This document shows positions 21,011-32,879 of a stretch of DNA of 64,000 nucleotides, one piece after another (position 1 is the first letter of the stretch; each line of letters starts with the position of its first letter). Location: NCBI GenBank assembly GCA_958510875.1, contig OY294068.1:73386633-73450632 (forward strand), written 5' to 3'. The translations under genes were made by a program, and so were the position numbers. This DNA is from Endomychus coccineus. Lineage: Eukaryota > Arthropoda > Insecta > Coleoptera > Endomychidae. The notes under the pieces are model-generated. The model searched no databases and was not told the DNA's origin. It worked only from the letters and a program-made list of their open reading frames with translations.

Positions 21011-21558
21011 TGCAAGCAGTAAAACGAATCAGTATTTGTTTACAGTAAACACAAATTAAATATCCATAATAATTGAAATTGGACGTTATATTTATATAAA
21101 AGGAACATTTGCGGTCCAGATGAAACTTTTTGGCAACCAACTCAGTTAGCTGTCATTTGTAGTAAATTTTGCGTGAGAGTGGACCATCCCGACATTCTAA
21201 GTTTTATGCCCACACTTTTCTCCTTGGTGTATATAGCAAAACACTAATCAGAAAATTGCATAAAAAAATTACTAGAAAGAGGCAGAAATGTAGATCAGGT
21301 TTATTCCGGCAAAGAATTCAATTATCGTTCATCTTGATTAACTGAACTAGAAAATGCACTAGTAAAGTTACATATAATCAAAATTGAACTGTTTGGAACT
21401 GGTTAACTTTGAGAAATTAAAATCCTCAGTATCAGATGTTGTTTATTGCTTAATTATCAAATCAGTTATTAGTTGAAAATGAATGCTCATTTTAATCCAT
21501 ATGTATTTGCGTAATAATTATTATAACAATTTGAATTTTAGCCGAACGTCATTTGTAT
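21011..21558. other. Intron of the B56 gene between the THAP-like fragment and mariner-like element A
   Basis: AT-rich with no recognisable element or coding block. The short open frames on either strand show no family motif. Confidence 0.35.
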
Positions 21559-24052
21559 TCCGGGTGGGCCAATCAAAACGAAACACGACCAATATCTCAT
21601 ATACCGTTCATTTAAAAAAAAATCGCTCGGACTCGTCGATTTTTATTTCCCGGGGGAAAGATTTTGCTCATATCATCAACCTTGTAACTTTTACCCCTCG
21701 CGGGGGTCAGCTTTAACCCCAAAATCTTAAATGGGAATAGGGGTCGAGTGGTACCTTATTTTAAAGGTAATCGAATCCTCTATTCAACGCATCTTAGTTT
21801 TACAAATTTGACGCAGCCGTTTTTAGAAAATAAGGGAACAACAATTAAAACAAAACGATTTCTCAATAATTATTGCTCGATGAAAAAATGTTAAAACCCC
21901 TTGATTTTTATCTCGGAGAAGAAATCTTTTGTGCATAATTTCCAACTCTGTCTCTTCATCCCGCAGAGGTGAGCTTCAACCCTTAAATTAAAATCGGTAT
22001 ATTTAAATGGTCATTAAATTCTCTTTTCAGCAAATCCAACATAATTTATTAACTTTAACTTCTCATTATCATTTATTTTAATAAGGAAATGTTTTCTACA
22101 TTCCTCAATCGATTTACCAGTAACAAAAGGTAATGTAAATTCGTGTATCTTTCGAAGAAAAAAGTACTTCATTTTATCTGCTGAGAAATTCCGTTTTTGT
22201 AGAGAATTAAAAAAGAATTGCAGTTCCTTAGAAGTTCCGAGTATTTACATTTAATTCATTTCAATTTAGTATCTCGCAGGGTTTTGTCTGTGACTAAACT
22301 TTATTTTGATCTAAAATGGTGTATTCTTCTGCAGAAAGAGTATCGCTGATTGAAAAAATTATGAAAATGGTAGATATGCTAATATTGCAGTACAGGTATT
22401 CAATGAAATGAATCCAGATAAACATGTTAAACGAAAATACATAATTGAGCTGGTAGCAAAATTTAGGGAGACAGGATCAGTGACAAACCGAAAACCAATT
22501 GCTCCAAATCGAAGGATAGTGGGAAACGAAGCAGCGTAAGTGGCTGTTTTGGGCCACGTCAATATGGACCCTACATTAAGCACCAGGCAACTACCTGTAG
22601 AGTGTGGCATATCTGGTACGAGTATTCGCAGAATTTTAAAGACACATAAATTTCACCTCTACGAAATTCATCATGTACAACAATTAAACGAAGATGACTT
22701 TCACGGACGTTTGGAATTTTGCGAGATTATGACTGAACGAATAATGAATAATCCGAATTTAGTGTTCAACAGTGTTCGTTTTTTCTAAATGGGACTGTTA
22801 ATCGTCATAATCGGTGATATTGGTCTGACGAAAATCCACGTCTATTTCATGAGGTTCACACTCAACGTCCTAAGAAATTGAATGTCTAAGTTGGAATTTA
22901 TGGCGATTGCTTAATTGGTCGTTTTTTTCTAAATTTCTAAATCTAAATGGAGAAATGTATCTGCAATTATTAGAAGACGCTATCAATCCTGCATTGACAG
23001 AAACGCTTGAAAATAATAACAATTACAATGCCGAAGAGTTGATATTTCAACAAGATGGTATACCTCCTCATTATACCCTTGCTGTTCGTGAATATTTAAA
23101 TTGGACGTATCCTGGTAGATGGATCGGCCGAAGAGGACCAACAGAGTGGCCTGCAAGATCACCTGACTTGACCCCTTTAGATTTTTTCTATGGGGTCACT
23201 TAAAAAGTAAGATTTATAAGACTCATTAAATGAATTACGTCAGCCGGTCATTGATGAATGTCGGGCCATTACACCAGAAATGCTTCATAATGTCAGGGAC
23301 CCTTTTGAACATAATCTCTATTATTGTATGGAAGTAGGAGGCCAACACTTTCAGCACTTATTATCATGAACAATGAATAAACTGAATTTACATTTTGTGT
23401 ATCATCTTCCTTTGTATACCTTAATCATACCGTAAAGCTAAGCTCAAAAAGAATAATTTTTTCCACAAAAACAATCTTATTACATAAAATTAACGAAAAA
23501 TCCATACAAATGTTTTATCAGTGTTGACTTATTAACTAACTTAACTACCTACTTAATTCTTAAAAATTGTTAGGCCGTGAAGACATTTTGATGACCTTTG
23601 AATTGTGGTATCATTTGACTTTTAATCCCATTTTAATTTAAGTGTTCAAACTCACCTTTGCGGGAGGTTGGAGAGGCAGAGTTGAAAATAAGCGAGAAAA
23701 AACTTTTTTCTCGCTATAAAAATCAACGGATCTCAACATTTTTTCACCGAGCAATAATTTTTTTTTTCATTATTCTTCCTTTATTTTCTCAAAAACGGCT
23801 GCATCAAGTTTGTAAAACTAAGATGCGTTGAACAGAGAATTACCTTCAAAATAAGTTACCACTCGACCCCTATTCCCATTTAAGATTTTGGGGTTAAAGC
23901 TCACCCCGGCGAAGGGGTGGAAGTTACAAGGTTGATGATATAGGCAACATTTTTCCCCCGAGAAATAAAAATCGACGGGTCCGAGCGATTTTTGTTTAAA
24001 CGAAAGGTATATGAGATATCGGCCGTGTTTCGTTTTGATTGGCCCACCCTGT
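21559..24052 (+). mobile_element. Long-TIR mariner-like element A
   Basis: The termini CCGGGTGGGCCAATCAAAAC and the inverse of CAGGGTGGGCCAATCAAAAC, with TA outside on the right. The inverted similarity continues for several hundred bp (GATATCTCATATACC, CCTTGTAACTTTTACCCC, CCCAAAATCTTAAATGGGAA, GCATCTTAGTTTTACAAATT). A second copy lies in opposite orientation at 49263-51682. Confidence 0.85.
22316..23369 (+). pseudogene. mariner-like transposase pseudogene A
   Basis: MVYSSAERVSLIEK starts a DUF4817 helix-turn-helix region, broken early by a frameshift ('MKMVDMLILQ'). It is followed by ELVAKFRETGSVTNRKP, a second helix-turn-helix (HVNMDPTLSTRQLPVECGIS), and LQQLNEDDFHGRLEFCE. The expected first catalytic block (about VLFSDEATFFLNG) reads NLVFNSVRFF and a stop. 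Later blocks are intact: LTETLENNNNYNAEELI, FQQDGIPPHY (second Asp) and RSPDLTPLDFF (third Asp). The end is ITPEMLHNVRD...MEVGGQHFQHLLS. Usual length is about 350 aa. Not functional. Confidence 0.85.
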
Positions 24053-24910
24053 ATAGATGAGTAATATTAAATTATATGATTCTTCAGACGGAATATTCAA
24101 AAAGCGCAACAGGTAACAATTTAAAGGGACATCCAAAATATAAAATAAAATATTTCCTTAGTTTGCTTTAGTGTAGCGTACCCATGAAATGAAATATTGA
24201 GGTATTGAACATGCGTGTCAACTTTCAGAACTATTGGTTCTTGCTTCAGAGCAAAAATCGTATGAACCTTAATTTTACTGTCACGCAAAGTTGTTGAACG
24301 ATGGACTAGTGATAATTTGGAATTCTGAACCGGTAAATTCATACTGTTGGAACGATATGGTACCACTTCGCTTGCGTCCTAGTAATATTATTGGAAATTG
24401 TCTATGCTAGAGCTAGAACAAAGCTATTATTTACATTCTATATTCATATTACAAATGCATACGATGTAAACAAACGCACGTGAGCACTGAATTGGGACAG
24501 GACCGCATCGAGAATCACATGCTTTTAGTCGTAACACAAACACGCGATTACACACACAAAATTATAAAACTGAGTAATAGTTTAGAAAAATACGTACTTG
24601 AAAAATAAATACCATTTATACAGAATAAATTAGGATAACATAGAGCGATGCGACGATTCACTTATTGCAATTAATTGCTATTGAATACGCACCTGTTGCG
24701 TGTCGAGAACCAATAGCAGGGCGAGATTAGGCATATCACGCTACATGCAAATGTGTTGGTATTGTTCAAGTCGTGAGCATTCGAAATTCCTGTGCATTTT
24801 GATTAGTTTTCTTGCATGTTTTAGATAATTTCAGTTGGAAAATTAAAGAAATCACGAACGGTTTGCAATTAATTCGATATTCTTTGCAATCTATATACAT
24901 ACCAAATTAT

Positions 24911-25191
24911 TTATGATTTATTAAAATTATTATTATTATTTGAACGAATAGGGGCACCACCCACCGGCCTTCGGGCCCCTCGGGGTAGGTCATTTACTAC
25001 TTCGGAGTCATCTTCCCAAAACCTACCACTGTAAGAGAAGAGGAGCATATTGTGGTCTCTGGGATCAAAGTTAGTGCTCGAAAGCAGTTCCACCTGAGGT
25101 TTGTTAGAACCTCGCAGTCCATTACGATAAGGGCAGGGGTTATCTTAAGCCAGCAGAGCCTCGGTTTTGTTTTGTTTTTAATCGTGCCCAA
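24911..25191 (-). mobile_element. 3' tail of a non-LTR retrotransposon
   Basis: The minus strand reads out of a coding-like end (LCWLKITPALIVMDCEVL, then ELLSSTNFDPRDHNMLLFSY, GRFWEDDSEVVNDLPRGARR) into GGGGCACC-type sequence and an AATAATAATAATTTTAAT tail at 24918-24940. A trinucleotide TAA tail with a truncated body is the usual remnant of target-primed insertion. No RT core is present, so the clade is unknown. Confidence 0.5.
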
Positions 25192-25405
25192 AAATGTATA
25201 GTTGTGTCTGAAAAAGCCTATAAATAGCCTATAATTATGATGTATTTTATTTTTAATTTTTCAGAAATGGTTCTGCTAGATTTGGGGACGTAATATTACA
25301 TCTATTGTCACCTTAATTTGTAATATGTATGCTCTGAATAATATTTTTAAAATGAAGCTTCTAAACTGCGCAATATATTCTAATGGAGGATCCCATCTAG
25401 TCATA

Positions 25406-25557
25406 TACAGGATGTCTCACCACGAATTGCATCGATCGATATCTCAAGAGGTAAACATAGAATTTTTTGGAAAATTTGATCAGGTGTCAAATTTTCAAAA
25501 AAATTCTGTTTACTTTTTGAGATATCGATCGATGCAGTTTGTGGTGAGACACCCTAT
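25406..25557. mobile_element. Hairpin MITE of about 150 bp
   Basis: The ends TACAGGATGTCTCACCAC and the inverse of TATAGGGTGTCTCACCAC continue as a near-perfect inverted repeat through GCATCGATCGATATCTC and GTAAACA.AATTTTTT to a short centre. Flanking TA/ATATA suggests TA target duplication. No coding capacity. Confidence 0.85.
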
Positions 25558-25559
25558 AT

Positions 25560-26850
25560 ATATATATGACTATATGGCTAATGTCCTCTTATTTTCTACA
25601 ATAGCTATTTTTGAAACAAGTACCTAATATAAGGAGTTTTGGGACGAATATTTGCTGTTTCCGGCCGAAGAGTTAGCGGAGTCTGGAATAGCAAACAGAG
25701 TCTTAAAAAACCTTATTTAGGTACGTGTTGCAAACAATATTTTTTATAAAAGCTCTTAAAAATGTTCCCGAATACCTAATCCTTTAATGGCGAATTATTC
25801 GAAGGCCTAGTTATTATTGGAATGAAAATTAGTTTTCAAAGAGAAAGCCTAGAATCTTGTACCATAGCAACAAGTTTGTTTTGTTTATTTATCAATTCTA
25901 TGATTTGATTTAAAACAATTTTAAAAATGCTGGGAAGGCAAAAGAAATTGTGTTGGATCTACTTCCCCTAAAATCTTGTACAATGTAATATAAAGAATAT
26001 GATACTTTTAGCCAAATGTTAATGAAAAACTATTGCAAATGTAAAATTAATAAACTGACTGAACGGATGATCCTGATACTGACAGTGCAGTTTGTAATGA
26101 AGACTGACGACTGATTGAAATTGAATATTTTTTCCCACTTATAAGATATGTTTAGTATTTTCTTAATATCTATTTCTTTTCACTCTGATAAGTTATAAAT
26201 TGAATTATGATCATAATAAATAAAAAGTAAATTTTATTGACAGTAATTTATGTTTGTAAAGTTTATGAAAGGTGACCAAAGTTATAAAAAGTTTGTAATA
26301 GTTGATTATTTTCGGGTAGATTCCCTTTTTACCAAACTTTTATAAGATTTTATACATTTTTATTTGAGTCCATATTCAATCATCTTATAATATAAATAGT
26401 CATTTATGCAACAAGTGCGTGAAGAATATTAAATTTATAATTAATATAATTTTACACGCACATGTTAAGGCACATTTTGTTTGGTCCAATAAGTTTATTT
26501 TGGTTTCTAAACATATTATTTTTTATATATTACATATTATAAATTACTTAAATTTTTATACATAGTTTTAAATATACAAAATTGAAAAAAAACTTTTACG
26601 CGAAAATTGATGGTTTGGAAGGTATTATAATTTTCGATTATTATTTGATAAAATTTTGTTAATGCCGTATCGTAATTAATGAAACTGAGGGAAAATCCTC
26701 GAAGTGGAAATGTACGGCGTCGGTTTTTTTGTTTTTCCTTCTTTAAAGAATTCAAGATAGCAACAATATTAGAAATATTACTCCCCTTATTAATCACACT
26801 ACACTTTGAAAATCTTATAAATTTTCTAAGTTTTATATATTTTTTGAGAT
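25560..26850. other. Intron of the B56 gene, nothing recognised
   Basis: Very AT-rich. No coding or structured repeat was found before the ribozyme-like motif at 26853. Confidence 0.4.
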
Positions 26851-26852
26851 GA

Positions 26853-26935
26853 GTTTACTCTGATGATGGCTACATGGTAGCCGAAAGATCCTTAGTACGT
26901 TAACAGTACTTTTAGTGGATAAGAATGGTTACTTC
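26853..26935 (+). ncRNA. Hammerhead-like motif of a Penelope-like relic
   Basis: CTGATGA is followed by a 6-bp stem (GGCTAC-ATG-GTAGCC) and GAAA, i.e. the hammerhead core order with stem II. Downstream, ATCC...GGAT and GTAC...GTAC could form stem III. Stem I pairing is not convincing. A decayed second copy is at 38877-38960 (CTGATCA, TAGC-AAAG), and the following 100 bp also match (TATTTATAG.G.TAT...CACAGTGTGAACTCTT). Confidence 0.5.
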
Positions 26936-27008
26936 TTATTTATAGCGTTATAGTGTATCTACAGTGTGAACTCTTCTATAGTTTATTACGTAATGTATTA
27001 TTACTTAC

Positions 27009-27208
27009 CATATTAACAGCCTCAGGATAAATGGCTTCAGTGATGATGCCTTTTTGTTGGGTAACAAATTCCAGCATTTCATGCAACGCTGCCCGTTTCA
27101 CTTCTTTCCACTTTAAGTCTGATAATGGATCGGACGCAAAATCGAATAAAACACAGCACTGTCTAAGTTTTTGAATAAATAATTCTTCCCTATCGTTTGG
27201 CGCGGCAT
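27009..27208 (-). CDS. PP2A-B': PP2A B56 exon 2: start of conserved core
   Basis: The exon encodes [19 protein letters not shown], then [19 protein letters not shown] and AIYPEAVNM, the very conserved beginning of the B56 domain. The acceptor is TTTGCAG|AT and the donor ATG|GTAAGTAA, which leaves phase 0. The '[17 protein letters not shown]' wording matches the gamma/delta branch; alpha/epsilon proteins differ in this stretch. It contributes residues of about 116-182 and forms the first HEAT-like helices. No frameshift or stop is visible, in contrast to the degenerate transposon ORFs around it. Confidence 0.95.
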
Positions 27209-28115
27209 CTGCAAATAAAAAACATTACTGAAAAACGGTCTTCAAATTTTGCAAATTGTGAAATGACTTCTACATCTCCATATTAAATTTAGTCAGCTGT
27301 CACGTAAGGAAAAGGAACCTACTTCCGGTTATTTTTATTTCTTCAATATGAGAAATAGATAATTGTTGAATCGTGGACAATAATTTCTAAAAATGGATAG
27401 ATAACATTCGAGAAAACATTGGGTAGGGATGGGACTGATATTTTGAAGTAGAATCAAGCCTAGATCTGAATACTGGTCTGGCTGAACACGAGGGAAATGT
27501 ATCCAAAACTTTATATAAAGAAAGGTTCAGTCCTTAAAAGTGAAGTCTTTGCTCAAAAAATTGTACTTGTTTTCATCTTTTCATTATTCATGAAACAAAA
27601 CTAAATTGGGTCAAGAATACATCAACTAACACGATGGAAGAAAACCGAAGAAAACATCAGGTATTATTATTTTCTGAAATATATATTTAACATCGATCCG
27701 TTGAGTCACTTTCAATGAGTTGCAATGACTCCACCACCCTGCGCCACCTGTGAGCCCCCTTGCGAACCACCGGTTGGGAGCCACTTACTAAAGCAGATTC
27801 ATCTTTCTCTAACCATATTTTAGAAACAGAGTACACTTTTCCAAAATTAGATGAAGTTAAAATTTTACATAAACAGAGTAGAGGTTAAACACACTAGAAT
27901 CAATAAAAATTTCAAAGGTATTAAAAATAATGACAATATAATTTTAAATGATCAATTAGATATGTACTACAGCATTCTGTTTGATGTCTTGATGAAGTAA
28001 AATTTCCCATAATGCTCTTGTGCCTTCCTAGTATACCTCCGATTTCTTTATCACCATATCAACTCTATACCTCATTATCCAATTTCAAGTATATTATTCT
28101 AACAATGTATTTCAT
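27209..28115. other. Intron of the B56 gene, nothing recognised
   Basis: AT-rich. A CA/CC-rich patch near 27728-27780 has no coding features. Confidence 0.35.
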
Positions 28116-28119
28116 ATTT

Positions 28120-28255
28120 TCATACATTAGTATCGTTTGAAGATGACACGCTAGTGTCGAAACTATAGTCACGATTTTGTTCTATAATGTATGTGATAAA
28201 AAACAAAGTAAAAGTGTTTTATTTTATTATATCGATATGATAAATTATCACAAAG
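28120..28255 (+). ncRNA. Hammerhead-like repeat, family 2, copy 1
   Basis: Around 28131-28174: ATCGT (stem I), TTGAAGA (core), GACAC-GCTA-GTGTC (stem II), GAA, ACTATAGT (stem III), C, ACGAT (pairs with ATCGT). All stems pair, but the core CUGANGA has U in place of C at its first position. The following about 90 bp (GATAAAAAACAAAGTAAAAG ...) recur at 61140-61240. Other copies: 60933-60976 (minus) and 61084-61134. Confidence 0.5.
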
Positions 28256-28572
28256 TAATGGCTTCCACCATTGAATTTTTGAATAATAATAACAATTAAA
28301 AAGAAAACGATCAACCACTGACGCCACACCATTCGAATGGTATTCTTATTATGATAACATTTTTATTTAATGAACATTGTATTTCAAAACCGCAATGTTC
28401 AATGATAGAAGTAACAACATAATATTCAGTGAAATGTGCAAGTTAAAAGGTAAGAATTCCATTCATATGTGTGAATTTGAACGTCTAAATATAAATTCAA
28501 GTTTAATAATGGCATTTTATTCGTGAATCTTATGTAACACAGTTATTATTAGCGCGAACATTTATCAAAAAC

Positions 28573-29953
28573 ATGGAAAAAAACAAAGATCAAGTTATAC
28601 GAGTATTTGGAATTTTATTAGTTTTACATGTGGACATCCATAGATACCACACCCAAAAAGGAGCAACGTATCAGATTTGTTACGAAGCATACCTACTTAC
28701 TGTTGAAAGTAAGGCTGAACTTATTCTTCCTTTTGCAAGGGAATTAAATGCAATGTATCATTCTTTATGTTTTTGGAAGCTAATTTTGAACATTTCATTT
28801 ATTGCTCTAGTGGTATATTATTTTAGTATGACAGAATTAGGTCGAATAGACTTCATTATTTATGAAGTAAACTAGAACGTGCCTTTGAAATACTGTTTCA
28901 AATGATTAACCCAAGGATTTATTATACAAACGGATACATATTATATTTGGGTGAATATTGTGAGAATGTATTGATTAATGTTAAAAATTCTCTGAGCTGT
29001 TCGATAGCCGATAGTCGCACACAATCAAAACCTAAAAATAATTAGTATTTATTATGAATAACTTAATTAAAGTGTGACTACGTATATGCCAATCTACAGG
29101 ATTTCTTACCGATTTTACAACAAACATACACATTAAAAAAATATTGAAATTTTACAACTCCTGTATACAGTGTGTTCAAGATAAGGATGTCCATTATGGA
29201 GATATCGGAAAATAAATACAATTTTGTTGCATAAATAAAGGGCCACCTTATGGAAGTATAGAATTTAATATTCTGTTTGGTTGCAAAGATTATCAAGAGA
29301 ATTCAACTACAACTTTAATTCTCCTTAAGCATTAGGATGACCAATCTAATGTTTCTCCAATGCAGACTCTTACTTCAAAATGTTTTCAAACTTGTAAACA
29401 CAGAGCCATATTAAAAAAAAAGTTGATGATGGCTGATCGACAACAGAAAATCGTCTATTGAAGCTGACAAAATACAAGAAAGCTTATAAAAAGTTGCTTC
29501 GAAGAAGTGTTCTTCATTTTCTTCCAACTCTGATGATGACGCAGCAAAAAACTAAAATATAAAGTCAGGAAATTCGGTTTTTCCAAAATTACTTGAAAAT
29601 CAAAAATGATATCGTAGATTTTATATTTCCATGAGAATGGTACTCTAGTTGCGCAACTTTTTCCCTATTTAAACTGTATCTATTAACGTTTCCGATATCC
29701 CATGATAGACTTCCTAACGTTGAACGACTGTATATGTTTGTTGATTCGATGGAGTTGCGAGTTTATTTCATTCATTGGTCAGACGGAATGTTATTTCTAT
29801 ATGACAAAATTGGGTCGACTAGAAATAACAATGGTTCATGGATTAAACTGGATCTTTAAGTTTGAACACTGTCAAATATTCATGCATGTACCCAAGGATT
29901 TATTATACATATACGAGGTCTGTTCAAGAATTAACCGAAATTTATATTTCTAA
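28573..29953 (+). repeat. Two diverged direct repeats with short open frames
   Basis: 28815-28930 and about 29790-29912 share ACAGAATTAGGTCGAATAGA-like and ACCCAAGGATTTATTATAC strings. Within open frames of 100 and 83 residues they encode similar strings (MTELGRIDFII and MTKLGRLEITM). A short inverted pair (TATCGGAAA near 29200, TTTCCGATATC near 29691) lies between. I do not recognise a protein family; treat as an unidentified repeat. Confidence 0.4.
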
Positions 29954-30149
29954 GTTTTTCGTTCAGTGGATGATGGGAATAACTTAAGTGATCCTGTCTC
30001 AGTTAAATGAAACTTTTTCAATGAAAATATAATATTTTTGGAATCTTTAAATGTTATAAATTGCTTAATAAAGATTCTTGACTAAAGTATGAATTATAGA
30101 TATAATATCCCGGGAAATGGGTCACACTAACAAATATGTTTATTATTTT

Positions 30150-30193
30150 CGTCTTTACGTACGTTTCGGTCTCACGACCATTATCAGAAGACT
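30150..30193 (-). ncRNA. Hammerhead ribozyme relic in left arm
   Basis: On the minus strand: AAGTCTT, CTGATAA, stem II GGTC-GTGA-GACC, GAAACGTACGTA, AAGAC. The core should be CUGANGA; the conserved G8 is A here, which should abolish cleavage. Stem I (GTCTT/AAGAC) is intact. Confidence 0.65.
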
Positions 30194-30686
30194 TGTTACT
30201 TAAAACTAATTGTATTAGCACAAAGCAACCTTATCGCACCAGACTCAATTGAAAATGCCCATGTCTCCAAAACGAACAGAAACACGAATAATCGAAATTG
30301 TTACACATCAATGATATAAGTATAATATATCAAGTATCCACTGTTTAGTAGTGTTCTCATAAAATAGGTACTCATGTTGACAAAGTCTATGAACGACTAA
30401 AAACAAGAACATTTCGTTCAAGTATCTACTTTCGAACCAGATGCAAAGATTTATGAGGTAATAGAAAAAGATTTGTCAGGCCTTAGTGGAAATATAAATT
30501 TGACATTCTACCTAAAATATACTTTTAACATTATATAGACGCATGTAGCAATTTGCAAGAGTTTAAAATTAATTAAGTTAGTATAAATATGACTTAATGT
30601 CTGAATATCTGTCCTATGATTTACAGACTTGGAGTTACGTTTTATGTGAATCATCTCCAGAATAAATTTTTCTTATCCCTATTGAA

Positions 30687-31985
30687 TTGAAAAATAAATT
30701 AATTTGCCATAATGGGCAAGCACCTTATATCTATGGGCTTCCTAAACTGCATAAAAATGATATACCTTTAAGACCCATTGTAAGGAATATTGGAGCGCCT
30801 ACCTACAATTTATTGAAGTTTTTATCAAAATCTATCAACAATATAATAGGAAAAAATGAATTTTATGTGAAAGACCATGGTATTTTAATGAATTTATAAA
30901 AAATTAATCCGTACCCATAGATCATCAATTAATTTCCTTGGACGTTGTTTCTTTAGTTACTAATATACCAGTCGTTTTGGAATTGAGTAGCATCAAAAAA
31001 CGTTGGGCAGAGCTTAAAAACCACACACCTTTAGATCAATCAGAATTCATAAATGTACAGTACAGTTCTGTTTAGAATGCAATTATTTCCAATACGGTGA
31101 GGAATATTTTGGATAAATATTCGACACAGCAATAGGGTCTCCTATTTCAGCTCCTATTGCTAACCTAGTCATGGAATGCCTAGATGAATCTGTAATAAAT
31201 TCATTAGATTTTCAACCCGTATTCTTTAAACGGTATGTATATGATTGCCTTATGTGTGTTCCCAACGATAAAATTCAGTATGTGATTAATAAATTTAACA
31301 ATTTACACTGTAAACTTCAATTTACTTGTACTTCCTAGATATGAACATTAGGCATGATGCAGATGGAAAAATAAAAAGTTCGCGGTTTACTAAAGAAGTT
31401 TGGTCTCAACGTTATCTTCACTTCAATTCCGTTGCAGCAACATGTTATAAACAAAGTGTTATAAACAGCTTCACAGATCGCGCAGATAAATTGTCTCACT
31501 CAGAGGACCGTCCCAAAAATTAAAAAATTGTTCGTAATACACTGGAAATGAATGGCTACCCAAAGACACTTATCAATCCCGTCACTAAAGAAAGAATAAA
31601 CAAAATCTATAATGAATGGTCATATATAAACAACATACATAAAATTTTATAACATTACCATACATTCCGGAGGCCTCAGAGAAAATCAAAAAATGTTTGA
31701 AAAAGTATGATATAAATGTTGCGCATAAACCTACTATCTGTGTTGGGAAATATTATTCAAATCTAAAACCTTAAATACTTGAAGATAAACAAACTTACCG
31801 TATACAAATTAAATAGCTTAGATTGCGTTGAGACTTATACTGTAATCTCTAAACAATATTTGCAAAAAATAATGTATGGTCATAAGTATAGCACAAGAAA
31901 TAAAAACTTAGAAAATTCCATCGCCCTTGCTAAACACTGCTTTGATAATAACCATTCGATTACAAAAACGTTAATATTTTAACTA
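30687..31985 (+). pseudogene. Penelope-like RT/GIY-YIG pseudogene 1
   Basis: The first open piece (30687-30899) reads APYIYGLPKLHKNDIPLRPI then VRNIGAPTYNLLKFL, the typical Penelope RT start. Then LVTNIPV-like and SPISAPIANLVMECLD in broken frames. The next piece (31326-31523) is YFLDMNIRHDADGKIKSS, then SQRYLHFNSV and KQSVINSFTDRADKL, the RT end. The last (31779-31982) is VYKLNSLDCVETYT ... NSIALAKHCFDNNHS, a decayed GIY-YIG endonuclease linker: the GIY-YIG signature has become ETYT...ISKQYL. Several stops and shifts; the YxDD box was not cleanly seen. Not functional. Confidence 0.82.
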
Positions 31986-32493
31986 AGGAAACCAATTATT
32001 ATAAAAGATCTATTCTGGAGATGACATAAGACGTGATTCCAAGTCTGTAAATTATAGGACAGATATTCAGACATTAAGTCATATTTATACTAACTTAATT
32101 AATTAAAACTCTTGCAAATTCCTACATGCGTCTATATAATGTTAAAAGTATATGTTAAGTAGAATGTCAGAAGTATATTTCCAAAAAGGCATGACAAACT
32201 TTTTTCTATTACCTCATAAATCTTTCCATCTGGTTCGAAAGTAGATACTTGAACGAAATGTTCTTGTTTTTAGTCGTTCATAGGCTTTGTTGATATGAGT
32301 ACCTATTTAATGAGAATACTACTAAACAGTGGATTCTTGATATTTTATACTTATAACATTGATGTGTTACAATTTCGATTATTAATGTCTGTTAGTTTCG
32401 GCGACATGGGCATTTTTAATTGAAACTGGTGCGATAAGGACGCTTTGTGCTAATACAGTTAGTTTTAAGTAATCCCGTTTTATTAGACATAAT

Positions 32494-32535
32494 AAGTCTT
32501 CTGATGATGGTCGTGAGACCGAAACGTACGTAATA
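32494..32535 (+). ncRNA. Hammerhead ribozyme motif in right arm
   Basis: AAGTCTT, CTGATGA, stem II GGTC-GTGA-GACC, GAAACGTACGTA. The core is intact, but the sequence after the cleavage site (ATAAAC) no longer pairs with GTCTT, so stem I is weak. Confidence 0.65.
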
Positions 32536-32879
32536 AACATATGTGTTATTGTGACCTATTTCCCGAGAATTTATATATAATAAATTGCTTATTGAAGTTT
32601 CACGTGTCGGGAAGAAACGTGACGTTGCTTGGCACATAATTTAAGACGATAACAGTTCAAGGTGGATAGCCACTTCGGCTATAAATACTTATCGGTCATT
32701 CATAAACATAGAGGATTATTATTACAGGATTACGTGGGTTTTACCCTAATAATGATTTTCTAGGTAACAATAGAGTATATAGAAAGCAAGGCAAATAGTT
32801 CGTGGAATAACTACATCGAGAGCTTCAAATAATAGTGAATAAATAAATCAAGTCTGTTTGATCATAATGTTTATTTAAA

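Larger units (their letters stand above)
30102..32573 (+). mobile_element. Penelope-like element 1 with inverted terminal arms
   Basis: Two arms of about 560 bp, 30102-30668 and 32007-32573, are inverted copies. Penelope-like elements can have repeats in direct or inverted order. Each arm contains a hammerhead motif. A decayed RT and GIY-YIG coding region lies between. The outer ends read TCCCGGGAAATGGGTCACA and the inverse of TCTCGGGAAATAGGTCACA. Confidence 0.8.

Noticed and set aside
28573..28875. 100-residue open frame as a gene
   Set aside because: No recognisable domain; shares part with a diverged repeat at 29.8 kb; treated as repeat sequence.
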